DNA of 64,000 nt from Luidia sarsii (Eukaryota > Echinodermata > Asteroidea > Paxillosida > Luidiidae), in assembly GCA_949987565.1 (NCBI GenBank), contig OX465105.1, positions 21,459,221 through 21,523,220 on the forward strand, in the 5' to 3' direction. The translations under genes were made by a program, and so were the position numbers. Positions 1 through 12,659 of the stretch are shown one piece after another. Below the pieces are notes generated by a model. That model made no database searches. It worked only from the letters and a program-made list of their open reading frames with translations, and was not told the origin of the DNA. How positions within the stretch are numbered: position 1 is the first letter of the stretch; each line of letters starts with the position of its first letter.

Positions 1-87
1 CTCTAAAAATATCCTTATAAAAATGAGGGCACTATGTATTGTAAGGTCATGCTAGGAACTCACAGTTTTAAAAACATAAGAAAATCA

Positions 88-707
88 CTTAAGGTGATAT
101 ACAAAAATGTTGCAAACTGCTTACTGACTAAAATTACCAAAATGTAAATCTAAAATTTAGTGGGCCTGACGTTTCGATCCTAGCAGGACCTTTCTCAAAG
201 GCAGAGTGACAAGGACAAAACAGATACATGTACACGAAGGAAGGGGGGAGAGTGAATAGGACACGGATGAGAAACAAAGGACAAAGAGTGAAGCTGGTAG
301 GGAGAGATCAAAGGGAAGGGCAGGGGGTAGGGTAGGGATTAATGAGAGGAGGGGGAAAGTTCAAAGAGAAGGGCAAGGAGTGGGGTAGGGATTAGTGACA
401 ATAGGGGGAAAGATCAAAGAGAGAAGTGTGAAGGACTGAACACAAAAGAAGGATTATCAGAAAGCTGCATGGTGTTAGTCATTACCCTCCTGGATGTTGA
501 GACCATGTGGTTGAATAGTCCGACGACGCTTCATCCACATTTTCTCACGGCTAAGACGGACAGCATTATTACGGTGACCAAGTGATTCTATGCCCAGTAC
601 ACTCATATCTGATATCGAATGATCAGGGAGATTGAAGTGATACCCAACAGGGGTGTCCATTTTACCAGTTTTGATAGTAGACCTATGGCCATAGATTCGG
701 TTTTTTT
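88..707 (-). mobile_element. 5'-truncated Penelope-like retroelement (PLE) insertion
   Basis: The insertion is bounded by a perfect 13-bp direct repeat, cataagaaaatca, at 75-87 and 708-720. Read on the minus strand it holds the C-terminal end of a GIY-YIG nuclease frame (660-475), a pyrimidine-rich 3' untranslated region (about 470-230), then the conserved roughly 120-nt terminal module (about 205-91) seen all over this window. That module contains the block ggatcgaaacgtcaggccc and ends gcaacatttttgtatatcac. PLEs are retroelements encoding a reverse transcriptase fused to a GIY-YIG nuclease; here the transcriptase is lost by 5' truncation. This copy ties the many short repeats to their parent element. 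Confidence 0.85.
475..660 (-). pseudogene. C-terminal fragment of PLE GIY-YIG endonuclease
   Basis: A 61-codon open frame matches what is known of the C-terminal half of the GIY-YIG domain in Penelope-like elements: a PVGYHFN-like segment followed by DHSISDMSV, then SREKMWMKRR and the ending QPHGLNIQ. The Arg-Glu pair in SREKMW lies where the family has its conserved helix with the metal-binding Glu. The GIY-YIG strand pair itself and the whole reverse transcriptase are missing, so this is a dead fragment that owes its survival to recent insertion. It is flanked by target duplications and followed by the PLE 3' tail. Identification is by recognition of the family pattern, not by a search. Confidence 0.8.
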
Positions 708-757
708 CATAAGAAAATCATTAACTTTCAAAATTCAAATGAATCCCTCTGGATTAC

Positions 758-930
758 TTAAAATTTAGTGGGCCTGACATTTCGATCCTAGCAGGGCCTG
801 ACGTTTCGATCCTAGCAGGACCTTTCTCAAAGGTCCTGCTAGGATCGAAACGTCAGGCCCACTAAATTTTAAGATTTGCATTTTGGTAATTTTAGTCAGT
901 TGGCAGTTTGCAACATTTTTGTATATCCCT
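758..930. mobile_element. PLE-derived foldback, copy 1
   Basis: A short antisense arm (758-815) faces a full sense arm (about 829-930) that ends gcaacatttttgtatatcc. The arms pair over the gcctgacgtttcgatcctag region and its complement. The short arm carries an internal tandem duplication of about 26 bp (gcctgac.tttcgatcctagcag, twice). Flanks share tggattac (750-757 and 931-938), extended to an imperfect ccct.tggattac. It sits only about 37 bp from the truncated PLE. Confidence 0.8.
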
Positions 931-3283
931 TGGATTACGTTTGATGAAAGCTCCTTCAATAAACAGTTTATAAAGAATATATTTCGGCAGTAAATCAATA
1001 GGTTTAGGATTAGGTCTGCACGAAAAACCAGAAATTTTCAGTACGCAACCAATTTTCTGTTGAATGATCCTGTGATGACATCAGAAATGCTCATGAATAT
1101 TTAAATTTTCAGTAGCATAAAAACTGAAAACTTGCAAATACACCCCCAGTGTGAAAAACAATTTGATGGCTAGCATCATTGTAAAACATTTCTGTAGCAT
1201 GGACTTAAGTGATAATGTTTATTGCAGAGACCCTTCAATAAAAAATGCTGATGTATACATTCCATGAAATTGGAGCCAGGGGCATCCCCTGCAAATCTTC
1301 AAAAATATTTGTCTTGTGAAGTCACTGCAAGACATTTTGTTTTATCATCCTCTCAATAAAATTGCATTATGATAATATTCTCACGTTGACATTGGAAATG
1401 GCAGCAAACTAATAGAGGCACATGCACCCGATGGGACATCAATGATTCCAGCTGTGAGAATCAAGCTTGTTCACAATGCTGCAGATACTGTGGACCACAT
1501 CACAGCTCTATTCAAAGTTGCCAGTCCATCCTGGCTGATAATTTGCTGGCATTTCAAAATGAAGGTTTGCCCTACTCGACATGTCCTCAGTACCGCATGC
1601 TCAGTGTTTTGCTTGATTGCTTGTACAATGCATCTATAAATTTGCGAATTATTGTCTGATGAAGCGACTGATTGTCAGAATGAAAGACGCAGGAGGGGGG
1701 GAAAAAAACCCAAAAGACAAAAAGAAAGAACACAAATCCATTTGATATATTTCCTCCACAAAGAGGATGAATTGAGCTAATAACTGAAGCTGACACACAA
1801 CCAATGCAACCTGCCACTTGGCACATGGCACCAATATCCTCAGTTATGAGTTTTCTAAACAAAGACAGCCCCGCTATCACAGAGAGCTGCGTGCAAGACA
1901 TAAAAAAAAAAAAACCAAGCCCCGCAGGTACTCACGTGCTGAAATCACGCTGAACAACCCATCGGCATCAGCATGGAAACCTTCCAGCCAAGGATATCCG
2001 ATTGGACAGAGCACAGTAGCGGGTATCCGGCTGTAAATTGCTCAGCTATGCCGATGAGCGAGTGAGAGAGTCGGAGAGTCCCACTTGCTGTGTACAATCA
2101 CAACCGGGGGAAAAAAACGACCTTTGTGTCAAGGGAGGCGGGGTGGCAGGTAGGGACGCGGCTAAGTGATTTTTGTGTGCGGGTGCATGTGTGCATTCAC
2201 TGGTTGCCAAGACTGGGAGCTGGGTAAACAAGTGTGCACAGTCGGAGACCAAGCTGCTTAGCGACCCAAGGGCCAAGATGCGGTTGCTATGGTATCACCA
2301 CTACTGATGTAATCCTCATGTCCTGCACGCAGACATTCAAGGTCGCCACGGTGACAAACTACAAATCGCTGCTAATGCGATACACGGTGCGCAGCTACTA
2401 TTGATTGTCAATCATTTGTGTTGTTGTCATTGTCAATTTCTTTTTCAACGCTTGGCTGACAGCATTCTACACACTCCAGGTGGCACAAGAGTCTGCACCA
2501 TCGTTGACTACACTGCCAAATGGAGTCCAGACAGATACTGACAATGAAGCATGACTGACACTGACACTGATTGCTCAACAACTTCAATCCTTTACGCAAC
2601 TTTATTTATTTACAGAACTTTATTAAATCCTTTTGGCTCTTCTTTTCCTTTGTTTCCGGGTGCTCTTTTCGCTGATAGGGGCCAACAGCTTTGAGTGCGA
2701 ACAATTTTCCGAGTGTCTCTCTCTTTGACTGCCCAAATCAATTACTAGACAAGATAAGCTATTTTTACGCTTCTGCACGATGAAGTGGGTATGACGTGCG
2801 CACAAATACGCAAGCTACTACTTAAACATATTGACATCATAATGATGTCATGAAGACATTTGTTTTTTTTCAAATACCAATCTGCCGTGTTGATATCATA
2901 ACTATCGTCCCTATTTTAAGCTCTGCACTTCAGGTTTCAAGTTGGCAATGTGAATGATGCCATGGTAATTTTGTTCACAATCCTTCTGCCTGTCAAGAGA
3001 CTTTCAAGAAATACCTAAAAATATATATCTGCTTTCATTAGGATATCAAACCAACCAATCCAAGTAAACCATATAATTTGTTTTGGAAATGTTTTATTTG
3101 TTTTTGCCTGGACCACGACTGGTTTTGTGTACCAGCGCTTCTACCATCAGAGCAATTCAGCCCAGTGGCCTTCTCAAATCAATGATAGTTGACTATTTGG
3201 GGAGGCTAACACCTACAATGTAAAGGGCCGGAATGTTAAACCAGAGGTCTGGGTTCCAAACCTAGCTCAATCACATTTCCTTT

Positions 3284-3445
3284 AATACTGTACATGTACA
3301 TGTACATGTACATTGTGCATGTATTTTTTACATCTAGGCATATAGTATATACAGCATAATTGGAAAATGTACCCATTAATGATGCATTGTAGGAAGCATA
3401 CATGTAGATATAGTATGAGTTTACATGTACATGTACATGTAATTC
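3284..3445. repeat. TACATG microsatellite tracts
   Basis: Two short arrays of the self-complementary hexamer tacatg lie at about 3291-3313 and 3422-3441, separated by AT-rich DNA. The same hexamer occurs singly at many other places in the window. Confidence 0.7.
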
Positions 3446-5781
3446 AAGGAGAATGTAATTCAATGAGGATTTACTCTTCTCGACATATAATTAGCACTGC
3501 ACTGAACATATGTATGCCTACGTCAAGTAGGGCAAACACTCATTGAATTTATGTAGCAATGAATGTAGCTGGCTCCTGTATGGACTATGGACCCAGTCTG
3601 ACTCACATGAAGACCCAGCTGATAGCCATTTTCAGAGCCTGACATCTAATTTATGCACAAAACTTACATCCAATGGGAGTCTAACAGACATGAATATTCA
3701 CAACATGCAGACTTTATGATCGTGAACGAGACAGAAAGTCCTGTTATTATGGCCACACTGTAAAAACCAGATTCATTATGCATCATGATTATAAGCCTGG
3801 GAAAGAGATTTCAAGAGCAAATCCCACTGACACATGTCAGGAGTGCCTGTAGAATTTCATAATTGTAGAGGGTCTGGTGTTTCAATTGTGGAAGAACCTT
3901 TCTCAAACCCATGGTTTTGCCTTCCCAGAATTGAAATTTAAGGCGTTCCGAATTTGAGATCTGAATGTTGGTCTATTTGGTCAAAAGCAGTTGGCAAGTA
4001 TTACTTGATAACTTGTGGTACATAATTTGCCAACACTAACCTCTGCGTAAGGTGCAGTGGATGAACTAATCAATCTATGGGCATTGGCTTCCATAGACTG
4101 AAACAATTTGAAGCCATAGCCAATTAAAAATGACAGGAGCATACACTGCATAAATGTATAAACTACATGACATGGGGTTTAAGATCACTCTATAAATCAA
4201 TCAGATTACAGATCTCTGGTTCCTTCTAATTGGCTGTAAATCACATAATAATTATGCAAATAGAAGTGCTGATCATTTCAGGAGCATTTCCAACAAGATC
4301 TTTAGTCCAAGAACGGAGACAAAGGCAAGTAGAGATTTCTTAGCTTTCATTCGACTGCTGAGAATGAAAAGAAAATCAGGGAGCATCGATTGTCATGACA
4401 GCGGAAAAAAAAACAACGGGAGAAATGCATGCACACAGAGATGGAGGCAAGATGCAGAGGAGAAGATAGGGAGGGAGAAAGAAGACAGCGAAATGTAGCT
4501 CCTTGTGACATCTATGGACATGATGAGCAGAGAAGGCGTCACCCAATTAATGATCAAGTTATCTGATGGTTGAATGACAGCTGAAAAAGTCTAGGGCCAT
4601 TAGAAGGCCATCCCTACTAGCCCAGCCGGCCAGTTGTAAGAAGAAGTTCCATGTCCACTTTTTGTCCATTTTTGTCCACTTTTTTTGTGAAACAGTCTTC
4701 TTCAAATCATAGCTCTGCCCAAAAGTTTGGAAAAAACTCCAGATCTTGCGAACAACACTGAGAAGAAACCCAAACCCCAGAAACAACTCTCTACCTCCAT
4801 ACAGTATGTCTAAAATTGACAAAATGATAAGCAGCCCACTGATCAATGGGGGCCAGTTGAAAAAGTGGCCAGCCAGTCTAAGTCTTGCGACCCAGATAGG
4901 CTAGTTCAAGAAGTTCTCTTAAGGTGAAACCTTGATAAAATCCTGGTCACACTATAGATGGAAGTCACCCGAAATGCGGCTGGATTGAAAATTCTCCACA
5001 AATTCCTCGATATTCAAAACGCATTCTGAATATTGACTGCATTCTGATAGCATTTTATGTATATAGGCCTACTCCCATTGTGTTCCATCAACAATCCATG
5101 CAGCTGCATTTGGGAGCATTATGCCATTAGGAACTGGCAAGAATCATCTTGAAGTGTATTCAAGATTGAATTGAAAATTCTACATTCTGACTGGTTCTGC
5201 TTGATTCTTACAGTGTCAGAAAAGTGTGACAAGCCCTTAAGCATTATTGGTTTGTGTAAATTGGTTGATGATTACAGTAAGAATGTTGTGTATTACTGGC
5301 AGGTTGATGCCACTACTGTGCAGTGGCTCCATTGCCGGTGTAAGTGAGTGTAACAGGCATCGTGCATGCACAGTCGCTATGCACTCCCTCACTTTGACCA
5401 ATCCTCTCCCAGAAACAGCCAAACGATCTTGCCCTTTTTAAAAGGAATGTCAATTCCTATCTTCAGCCTTCCTGTGTCCCTCTCTATCTCCTAAAACCTT
5501 GAGTGGCTTTATAGCCTTGTTTTGGGCGAAGTGTCATAAAAAAAAAGTGTGATCAGCTGTATAGGGCCTACGTGAGCTAGAGTGACATTGTAGTACACTG
5601 TATATTGTAACCCCATCAATTGTGTCCGGTTAGACTCCTCGTCCTTTGTATTGCAAAACGACCTTGTGAGATATTAAAATTTGATTAAAAACCTTCAGTT
5701 TGGACTTAAAGCAGTACACTTTAAAAAAAACTCTATTCATGTTAAGGATTGCTGACTTACATGACCAAAAAGTATGAGAAT

Positions 5782-5868
5782 CTAAAAAATCTCAAAGAGC
5801 CTGACATTTTGGGCCCTTTCTCCTTTCGGGGAAAAAAGTCCTGCAAGGATTGAAACATCAGGGCTGGA
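5782..5868. mobile_element. Decayed PLE tail foldback
   Basis: Degenerate gcctgacatttt and ctgcaaggattgaaacatca segments face each other, matching the two arms of the PLE-derived foldbacks. There is no target duplication that I can see. Confidence 0.5.
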
Positions 5869-6818
5869 TTTCATGGAGCCTTGCAACCTATCATATGGGT
5901 CCTGTGCATCACTCATCGTCTTACAATTGATCGTAAGTTATGATGAGTTTGATGGCCTTTATCAAGCAAAGTCATTTGCGTGGTCGTAATTCATACCTGT
6001 GCATAGTTCTGGCCACGCCAGGGCCGAGGCATGTGATTGGAGCATCAATGTCCAATTAGGAAGCAGCGTGGGTTTGAGTGGCTGGTCGGGCATTCGTACA
6101 CCCAAATTATTTGGCAGGGAGTATTTTTCACAAAATACGATATAATAATGACACGCAAAAGGAGTACTTTGCTCAAAATACAGAAATCTTACAAAGGTGA
6201 CTTCAGGGTACACGAATATGCTGTACTAACAAATGGCTTGTTCCACATGCACATCTCATTCACGGAATGTCCGTGCACCTGTAATAATAGACTTCATCTT
6301 AAACAACAACAAAAGCAAAGAAAAGAAAAGAAACGAAAGAAGAAGAATTCTCAAAACTGAAGCTTGATGAACTAACCTTGACTCTCTGAGGCAGATGGGG
6401 AGAGCGTTACGGCCAAGTCAATTCCAGCGGTGACAACCTCGCATAGCCACAGCGCAATCACAGATTCACATCACATGACCACAAGACAGCCAATCGGGAT
6501 GAGGACGGCCGTGATGGTGCAGGGGGAGAGGGGATGGTGTGGGCGGGGCCAGAGCAAGGGCAGCACAGGCCACAGAGGTCGACACATCCACAAGCTCGGC
6601 ATGCACACTACACGTCTAAACAAAACAATCCTATGCTGGGAAAACATTTGCTGTGTTTTTGCTCTTTTTTGTTTAAACACCACCCAAAAGTCAGCAACAA
6701 ACATCATGGTAAAAAAAAGGAAAATTTAGGAAATAACTCGGAATGTATTTGATATGTGCTACACTCAGCTCTCGCAAAGTGCAAGGCAATACGTTGAAAC
6801 CCACAGAATCTTACTTAA

Positions 6819-7268
6819 TCCCATTGGACCCAACCAAATCCCATTGGACCCAACCAAATCCCATTGGACCCAACCAAATCCCATCGGACCCAACCAAATC
6901 CCATCGGACCCAACCAAATGCCATTGGACCCAACCAAATCCCATTGGACCCAACCAAATCCCATTGGACCCAACCAAATCCCATCGGACCCAACCAAATC
7001 CCATCGGACCCAACCAAATCCCATTGGACCCATCCAAATCCCATTGGACCCAACCAAATCCCATCGGACCCAACCAAATCCCATCGGACCCAACCAAATC
7101 CCATTGGACCCAACCAAATCCCATTGGACCCAACCAAATCCCATCGGACCCAACCAAATCCCATTGGACCCATCCAAATCCCATTGGACCCAACCAAATC
7201 CCACTGGACCCAACCAAATTCCATCGGACCCAACCAAATCCCATCGGACCCAACCAAATCCCACTGGA
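6819..7268. repeat. 20-bp minisatellite with higher-order pattern
   Basis: About 22 tandem copies of cccattggacccaaccaaat. The only common variant is T/C at one position (cattgg or catcgg), and its order is quasi-periodic, TTTCC TTTCC TTCC, suggesting expansion in blocks of 100 and 80 bp. Long open frames in several frames on both strands are products of the repeat and not genes. Decayed 10-bp derivatives (aatccagcag-like) trail on to about 7460. Confidence 0.95.
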
Positions 7269-7476
7269 TCAAATGGGATCCATTCGAGTCAAATGGAATT
7301 CATTCAAATTAGAATCAAACATAATCAACAGAATTTAACAAAATAAAGTACAGATGTTCAGTCTGTTAGACTGGATCAAACAGATTCCAACAGAATATCC
7401 ATGAGTCCTACCAATCAAACAGGATCTAAAGGAATCCAGTGCAATCCAGCAGAATCAGATGGCCAATGCACCCTGC

Positions 7477-7842
7477 TTAAAGGCCTAATACAACATTGGG
7501 ACGATCGGAAAACATTGACATCCACAGAATTCCTTCCAGTTTGTAGATGGTCATGAAAAAATCCTCATGTTGAAATCTTATGGTCTGGGATGCTGTACTT
7601 CCCTAGAAATCTTCCCTCAAACATTGACAAATAGTTTTTTAATCGCAAGTAATAAACTATTTCTTATACTACAGAATGGTGCAAAAACCATGACTTTTTG
7701 TTGTTTTTACCTTTTTTCTACTTTCTCTGATCACCATTTGAGCTAATTCCTTTGCAGGATTGCTTTTTTTGGATGTCTAATAGTTTAACACACAAACTGT
7801 GGCAATCTTTTTACCTTAACCAATGTTGTATAGGGCCTTTAA
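7477..7842. mobile_element. TTAA-ended MITE, copy A
   Basis: Terminal inverted repeats ttaaaggcctaatacaacat and its counterpart ending tgttgtatagggcctttaa bound a 366-bp element with no coding frame. The interior contains aagtaataaactatttctta and caccatttgagctaa, which recur in inverted orientation in the copies at 40212 and 60787. TTAA at both ends suggests TTAA target use as in piggyBac-like elements; the superfamily is an inference. Confidence 0.8.
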
Positions 7843-8003
7843 ACCAGATGAAATGTAACAGAAAGGTGCTGAGCTAATGCCAAAAGTAATTAGGTGAGAC
7901 CAGTGCACAATTGACTGTCAATTTTCGCTGCAATAAAAATAACATCTAGGATGGCTGGTTCAGGCCTGCTGTGTGGTATTACTACAGCCACCTCCTACCT
8001 TAC

Positions 8004-8250
8004 CTTTCTGCACTCATGTTGCCATGGTTGACGTATGGGTTGGCAGCCGCGCTCTGCAGGGGTGGGGCCTTGTCTTGGGCGTGGGCTTGGGTGGGGTCAG
8101 CGACATCGGTGGGCTCTAGCCCAGGGCTAGTGGGGCGCGGGTGGGCGGCCGGGGTGGCTCTGGCTGGACGGGGACCGGACCGGGCGGGACCGTGGCTGGT
8201 ACCCCGCTGGAAGGCACCGTGGGACCGGCCATCAGACTTCCCGTGTGCAC
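8004..8250 (-). CDS. Candidate downstream exon (exon 10) of the minus-strand gene
   Basis: A GC-rich 247-nt block in an AT-rich setting is open on the minus strand from an acceptor (..gtgtatag) at 8251 to a donor (gaaag/gtaagg) at 8003. It enters in phase 1, as the upstream exons require, and leaves in phase 2. It encodes a Pro/Ala/His/Arg-rich, probably disordered segment, from AHGKSDGRSHGAFQRG to NPYVNHGNMSAER. It lies about 13 kb from the next exon, so it may instead belong to a separate gene. There is no stop codon, so more exons would be expected at lower coordinates or beyond the window; I did not find them. Confidence 0.45.
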
Positions 8251-8498
8251 CTATACACCGATAAACAGCACGCAATCAAGTCACTCCGCAAACTGGCATT
8301 GGCCGTCCTAAGTACTGACCGTGATGCCATGTTGAGATTGCACAAACAGAGCCATTATCTGCTTCGTCAGATCGCCAACGGATCTCCATTATTATAATGA
8401 TGATGATTATTGTTTGGGGTCTTCACTTCTACCGCAGAGTCAGGCACCAAGTCCCAAGCAGAGCCCGTGCATATATTGAACAATGTCTCAACAAATAT

Positions 8499-8740
8499 GC
8501 CCTTTTCACACTACAGGGGATTAAATCCCCGGGGAATTCCCGGGGATTTTTTTACACCACCAACACCCTGGCAAGCATTCACACTGGACACATTTGGAAA
8601 CTCCCGGGGACCTTATTTCCCCGTGGAAATCGTAAAAACCCCGGGGGTTTTCTCCTTCTACCCTACCCCCGAGCAGAGGGTAAAAAAATCCCCTGGGAAA
8701 AGCTTATCCCCGGGGATTTCTTCTGTAGTGTGAATAGCCC
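8499..8740. mobile_element. MITE with cacactacag inverted termini
   Basis: Left end gcccttttcacactacaggg and right end tctgtagtgtgaatagccc (its complement is gggctattcacactacaga) are followed inward by attaaatccccgggg and its partner, giving inverted repeats of about 33 bp. The interior carries several ccccgggg palindromes. A further pair of aaatccccggggaat blocks lies just outside, to about 8786. No coding frame is credible. Confidence 0.7.
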
Positions 8741-9229
8741 ATCCGAAATCCCCGGGGAATTTTTGAGAAATTCCCGGGGATTTCGTAGACACAGATAATC
8801 CCTGTGCTGTTCACCAGGACCAGGAAACAGGACCCATCACCTCCATTCGGTATAATGAGAACTTGGCCCTTCTCCGAAAAAAAGAAGAAAGATTTATAAC
8901 TGTCATTTCAATTTTGTTTTCAATTTACGACGTCCTAATTTGCAGCCAGGTAGTTTCCAGGTTCAGACATTGGGATGCGAGTTGTGTCATCGGTTCTAGC
9001 TGCCCACGTGAGGCTATCTGCCTAAGATTGTTCAGACTGCTGCAGCTAGGTCTACAATCCGCAATATCGGGGAAATGTTCTTCTCGTCCAGTTAAGGAAA
9101 TCTCAGACTTCATCGGCAACGCAACATTGGCCTGAAGAGTAGGTGCAAGTGGAGAGGGTACTACTCGGTTTGAGAGTGCGCAGTGTTGATAAATACCATG
9201 CCCATGTGGTAAATGATGTCATTTGCTGT

Positions 9230-9520
9230 TTGTGTTATGTGTTATGTCATTTTTCATCTGAGTAATGTGTCAATCGCTTTTCATTTGCTATTTTTCATTT
9301 ATCGTTTGTGATGTGTTCGCGAGTCATGTGCTTTGTGTTTATAATTTGCCATCTGTACTGTTATTTGTTGTATTTATTTTTCGTTGTCATTTGTTGTTTT
9401 TCATGTCATTTGTTGTTCAATGCTACAATTCATGCTGCTCACTGTGTCATTTGTTGTTTTATTTGTTGTTTTATTTGTTCATCGTTCATTCCTTGTTTGT
9501 TACAAAGATCAAGTCTCTTT
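9230..9520. repeat. Low-complexity gtcatttgttgtt region
   Basis: Irregular repetition of gtcatttgttgtttt-like words over about 300 bp. Open frames here are rich in Cys, Phe and Val because of the T-rich words. Confidence 0.6.
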
Positions 9521-12289
9521 TTGTTGTCTTTGTTCATGTTGTGTGCAACCTTTCAAATTTGTTTCCAAAATGCATTTTACTAGTGTTTTGAAGTTTGCAC
9601 ATCTCACAGAATGGAACCTACAATTTACGCACTTCAGGGTTGTATAGACAAGCATGATTATAAATTCATTTGAATATCATGTCTTGGCCTTCAAATACAT
9701 ACAGACAGTGGATTCTCATCCAGTGAAGGAATTTCCTCTGAAACATTGTGCTTTCTGATTTCCTCTCATTTCAATCGGAATTGTTCTGTTGTCACTTTCT
9801 TCTTTTATTCATTTAAATAAATTTGAATTTCCATTATGTAAATAGGAAACTGATCGAGAGAGAAGAAGCGGAGGTCACTTTTCCACTTTCTGTATATTCC
9901 GTCCGGTCATTCCTGTGTGTCACTTTCTTTTGAATTTTTATCTGCCCATCAAATTTTTGCCAAATTGCGAGAATGGTGAAATATATAACCCCACAACCTA
10001 GATTGCATGTAGGGTTTGTACCAGAGGTTGGTGTGACTGTCAGACATCAAACATTGAATGGGTGAGGTAATATAAGAATGTTGAAAACTAATGCAAATCT
10101 CAAATCTGCAACATGCAAATCTCAAAAAAGAATAGTGGTTGATGATTTGATCTTGGCGGGATCTTTCTCAAAGGCAGAATTGAGGCATTCTGCCTTTGAG
10201 AAAGATTCCGGCAGGATTGAAATGTCAGGCCCCTACAAATAAAAGAGTTTACAAAACAGAACAAAAGAACAGTCTTATCAAATTTAGCAAGCTCAAAGGA
10301 ATTACAGATTACAGAGGTTGAAGCATTGCTTGGATTCTGAACGACTGAAAACCATCCGGCAAATTATCAGAGGGATTTGGTTTACAAAAAAATAAAATCA
10401 AGGCCTGCCCAGCACTGCCTTTGACAACCCGTCCCCCCCAAAAAAACACGACAAGATCGACTGCAGTAGACAATGCTAGGAAGTAAGATGCATAAAGCAC
10501 AACAGAAACACACATGACAGTGATCCTTACAGGATTGTCCACCAGAGAAATGGGATTATTTAAAGATTGGAAACAAACCCATTGCAACCTTGGTGATGCT
10601 GGAGTTAAAAAACACATAAGGCGTGGCACAATAGGCACATTTTATAATCTGAAGACAGCATATGCTGTGCAGACTAAGGATATGCATGAGAAAATAAACT
10701 CTGACAAAAACCCTGAATAAATAAAATGCAAAACTCAGGATGCATAGAGCTGCCAAGCGTGAAAACAACATCAGCTGTGCTAAATGTATCTTGCATGTAC
10801 AAGTCATATTATTTGAGATATGAGATAATGAGTCATATGCATAAAATAAGTTGTATGTAAGAGATTCTACGATAATTACCAGCAGAGTACAGTACCATAA
10901 CCATAACTCAGGAAAAACAAACAGTCATGATATTCCGATGGTTAAAGTAATGTTAGGGTTGATATGAATTTTTTCCATTGTGGGGGCATTTCTCATTTGT
11001 AGCACTTAATAACACTTTCATCGATTTCATCACACTCATCGTCACATCGACCAATTGCAAGACAATGAAGGATGCACAGACACCGTACATTCTACCACAA
11101 CTGATGGGCTATCCATTGTAAACCGCAAGACAATGGATCATGCAAATTTGTGAAAACACCACAGGTAGGCAAATGAAATCTGCATCGATAGAAAAATTGT
11201 AAGGATAGCAATTAAACTTGATTTAATCTGTCTTGTCTGATTTCTTACTTTCCCTTCTACAAATTGACTCCCCCCCCCCCTTCTTGATCAATGAATGTTT
11301 GTGCTAATACACCTCTAATCCACTTCTTTCTCGAAGTTACCACAACTGGTACATGCAAAACATTCCCTCTCCTTCATGGCTTCATTCCGAATGCAGTGCA
11401 TTCTTCACGAATCCTCCTCATCAGCGCCTGTGATATGTTAGCCACTTGTGAGGGTCCTGTAGAGAGCCGTGCTCTGAATCTCACCAGCTTCGGCGGGCCG
11501 TGGATGATGCATTCACTCTTTAATGGCAGCCCGACCACTTGCCAGTCATGGCAGCAATTCTTACATGGACTCCCCAGGTCATGTTATTTGTGACAGTAGC
11601 CGAGCGGTTGGGACGTGCCGGGAGTAATTGAGGGCTGTTGTGCCGTTGCTGAACAGCTGAAAGGCCCCTTTATTTCAATTTCTGTGCAGCCAGAATAGGC
11701 TAAGCTGAGTTTTGGATGAACAGATGAAGAAATTGTTCATCTTCTCCCCAATGTATGGCTGGGACCTTTGACAGGACATCTCCTGGGCTCAAATTGACAC
11801 ACAATTTCCATACTGGAATGCACTTTTTTGTTGCATTGTAAGTTTCGTTCATGATTTTAAATTCCTTTGATCGTCAGAAATGTGTCCAAAAATTACTAGT
11901 ATTGACTACAAACTCGTTTTCATCAGTATCTTTGAATTCAAACCAAGGTTTAAACAAACAGCAGTATCTTTGTGGTTCTCATGTTATTAAAGGGGATGCA
12001 ATGTTAGCGGTAAACTTGTTGCCACTCAATCAAATGGTATTTTGGATAATTGTCCCGGTGGGCCTTGGCTTTGATCGAAAAGATGTCTGTCTCTAATACT
12101 GCACTGGAGATTGACATGTTTCTGGCTTACTGATATCAGATGATTCCCACTTAGCAATTACTTCTGTACACAGTCGTCGGTTTTTGTTGTAGCTGTATGG
12201 TTGTATCATAGATATAACATGATATAACATGATATAACATTATGTACCCGCCGCTATACATTATTCGAATCCACCACATGACCTCGACC
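9521..12289. other. Noncoding stretch with one PLE relic
   Basis: Nothing coding is supported. A C-run lies at 11271-11280. The stretch at about 11380-11640 is GC-richer and lower in repeats than its surroundings and might be a conserved noncoding element, but there is no direct evidence for it. Confidence 0.4.
10090..10236. mobile_element. Decayed PLE tail foldback
   Basis: Antisense arm (gatcttggcgggatctttct, then aaaggcagaat) and sense arm (attctgcctttgagaaag, then ggcaggattgaaatgtcagg) face each other around a short spacer. Several changes separate it from the young copies. Confidence 0.7.
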
Positions 12290-12440
12290 AGCTCGGTGGT
12301 CTAGTGGTTAAGACGTCCGTACTAGAATTCGGGAGTCGCGGGTTCGAATCCCGCCCGAGCTGCCTGAAATATTTTATCAGGCACCGGGCAAAGCACTGAG
12401 CATTCAGTGTTTAACACGTCGAGTAAGGGCAAAACCTCTT
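12290..12440 (+). mobile_element. tRNA-derived SINE, copy 1
   Basis: The first 72 nt resemble a tRNA: acceptor arms agctcgg and ccgagct pair, an A box lies in tggtctagtggttaag, and the B box ggttcgaatcc is perfect. The anticodon arm does not pair well, so this is a SINE head and not a working tRNA gene. It is followed by a hairpin (tgcctg..caggca, 12361-12383) and a body with cactgagcattcagtgttta and acgtcgagta. Two more copies in the window share the hairpin and body. Confidence 0.8.
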
Positions 12441-12659
12441 TGAATTGTATGGTTGTAGAAAATAATTTGTAATATGTCACTTTATCTATTGTACATCATC
12501 CACACCAATGGTGATGCGACAGAGCACAAGATCATTATGCTAATGGCAGTGTTTCTCTAACCAGAAATTGCTTTTTACTCTCGAGGGGATCCTTGTACTT
12601 TTTTACCGACTGTCGTTATTATGGAAGCTACTGCAGGTGCAGGATGAAAGTTTTGGGCT

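Larger units (their letters stand above)
939..6818. other. Noncoding stretch, no supported gene
   Basis: Open frames here are short, show no family pattern and have no matching splice context. The stretch contains the TACATG tract and one PLE relic, listed separately. CpG-bearing DNA at about 1930-2280 and a CCAAT plus GC-box pair at about 6490-6550 look promoter-like but lack a supported exon. If the minus-strand gene continues past its exon at 8004, some of this could be intron. Confidence 0.5.

Noticed and set aside
1930..2290. Promoter and first exon on the minus strand (CCAAT word, donor cac/gtgagt)
   Set aside because: The only ATG frame into the donor hits a stop after nine codons; no downstream exon can be linked.
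6477..6560. Promoter with CCAAT (cagccaatcggg) and GC box (gggcggggcc)
   Set aside because: Motifs are short and no transcript or exon start can be assigned nearby.
12290..12362. A functional tRNA gene
   Set aside because: The A and B boxes and acceptor stem fit, but the anticodon arm does not pair properly and the downstream body recurs elsewhere in the window, so it is a SINE head.
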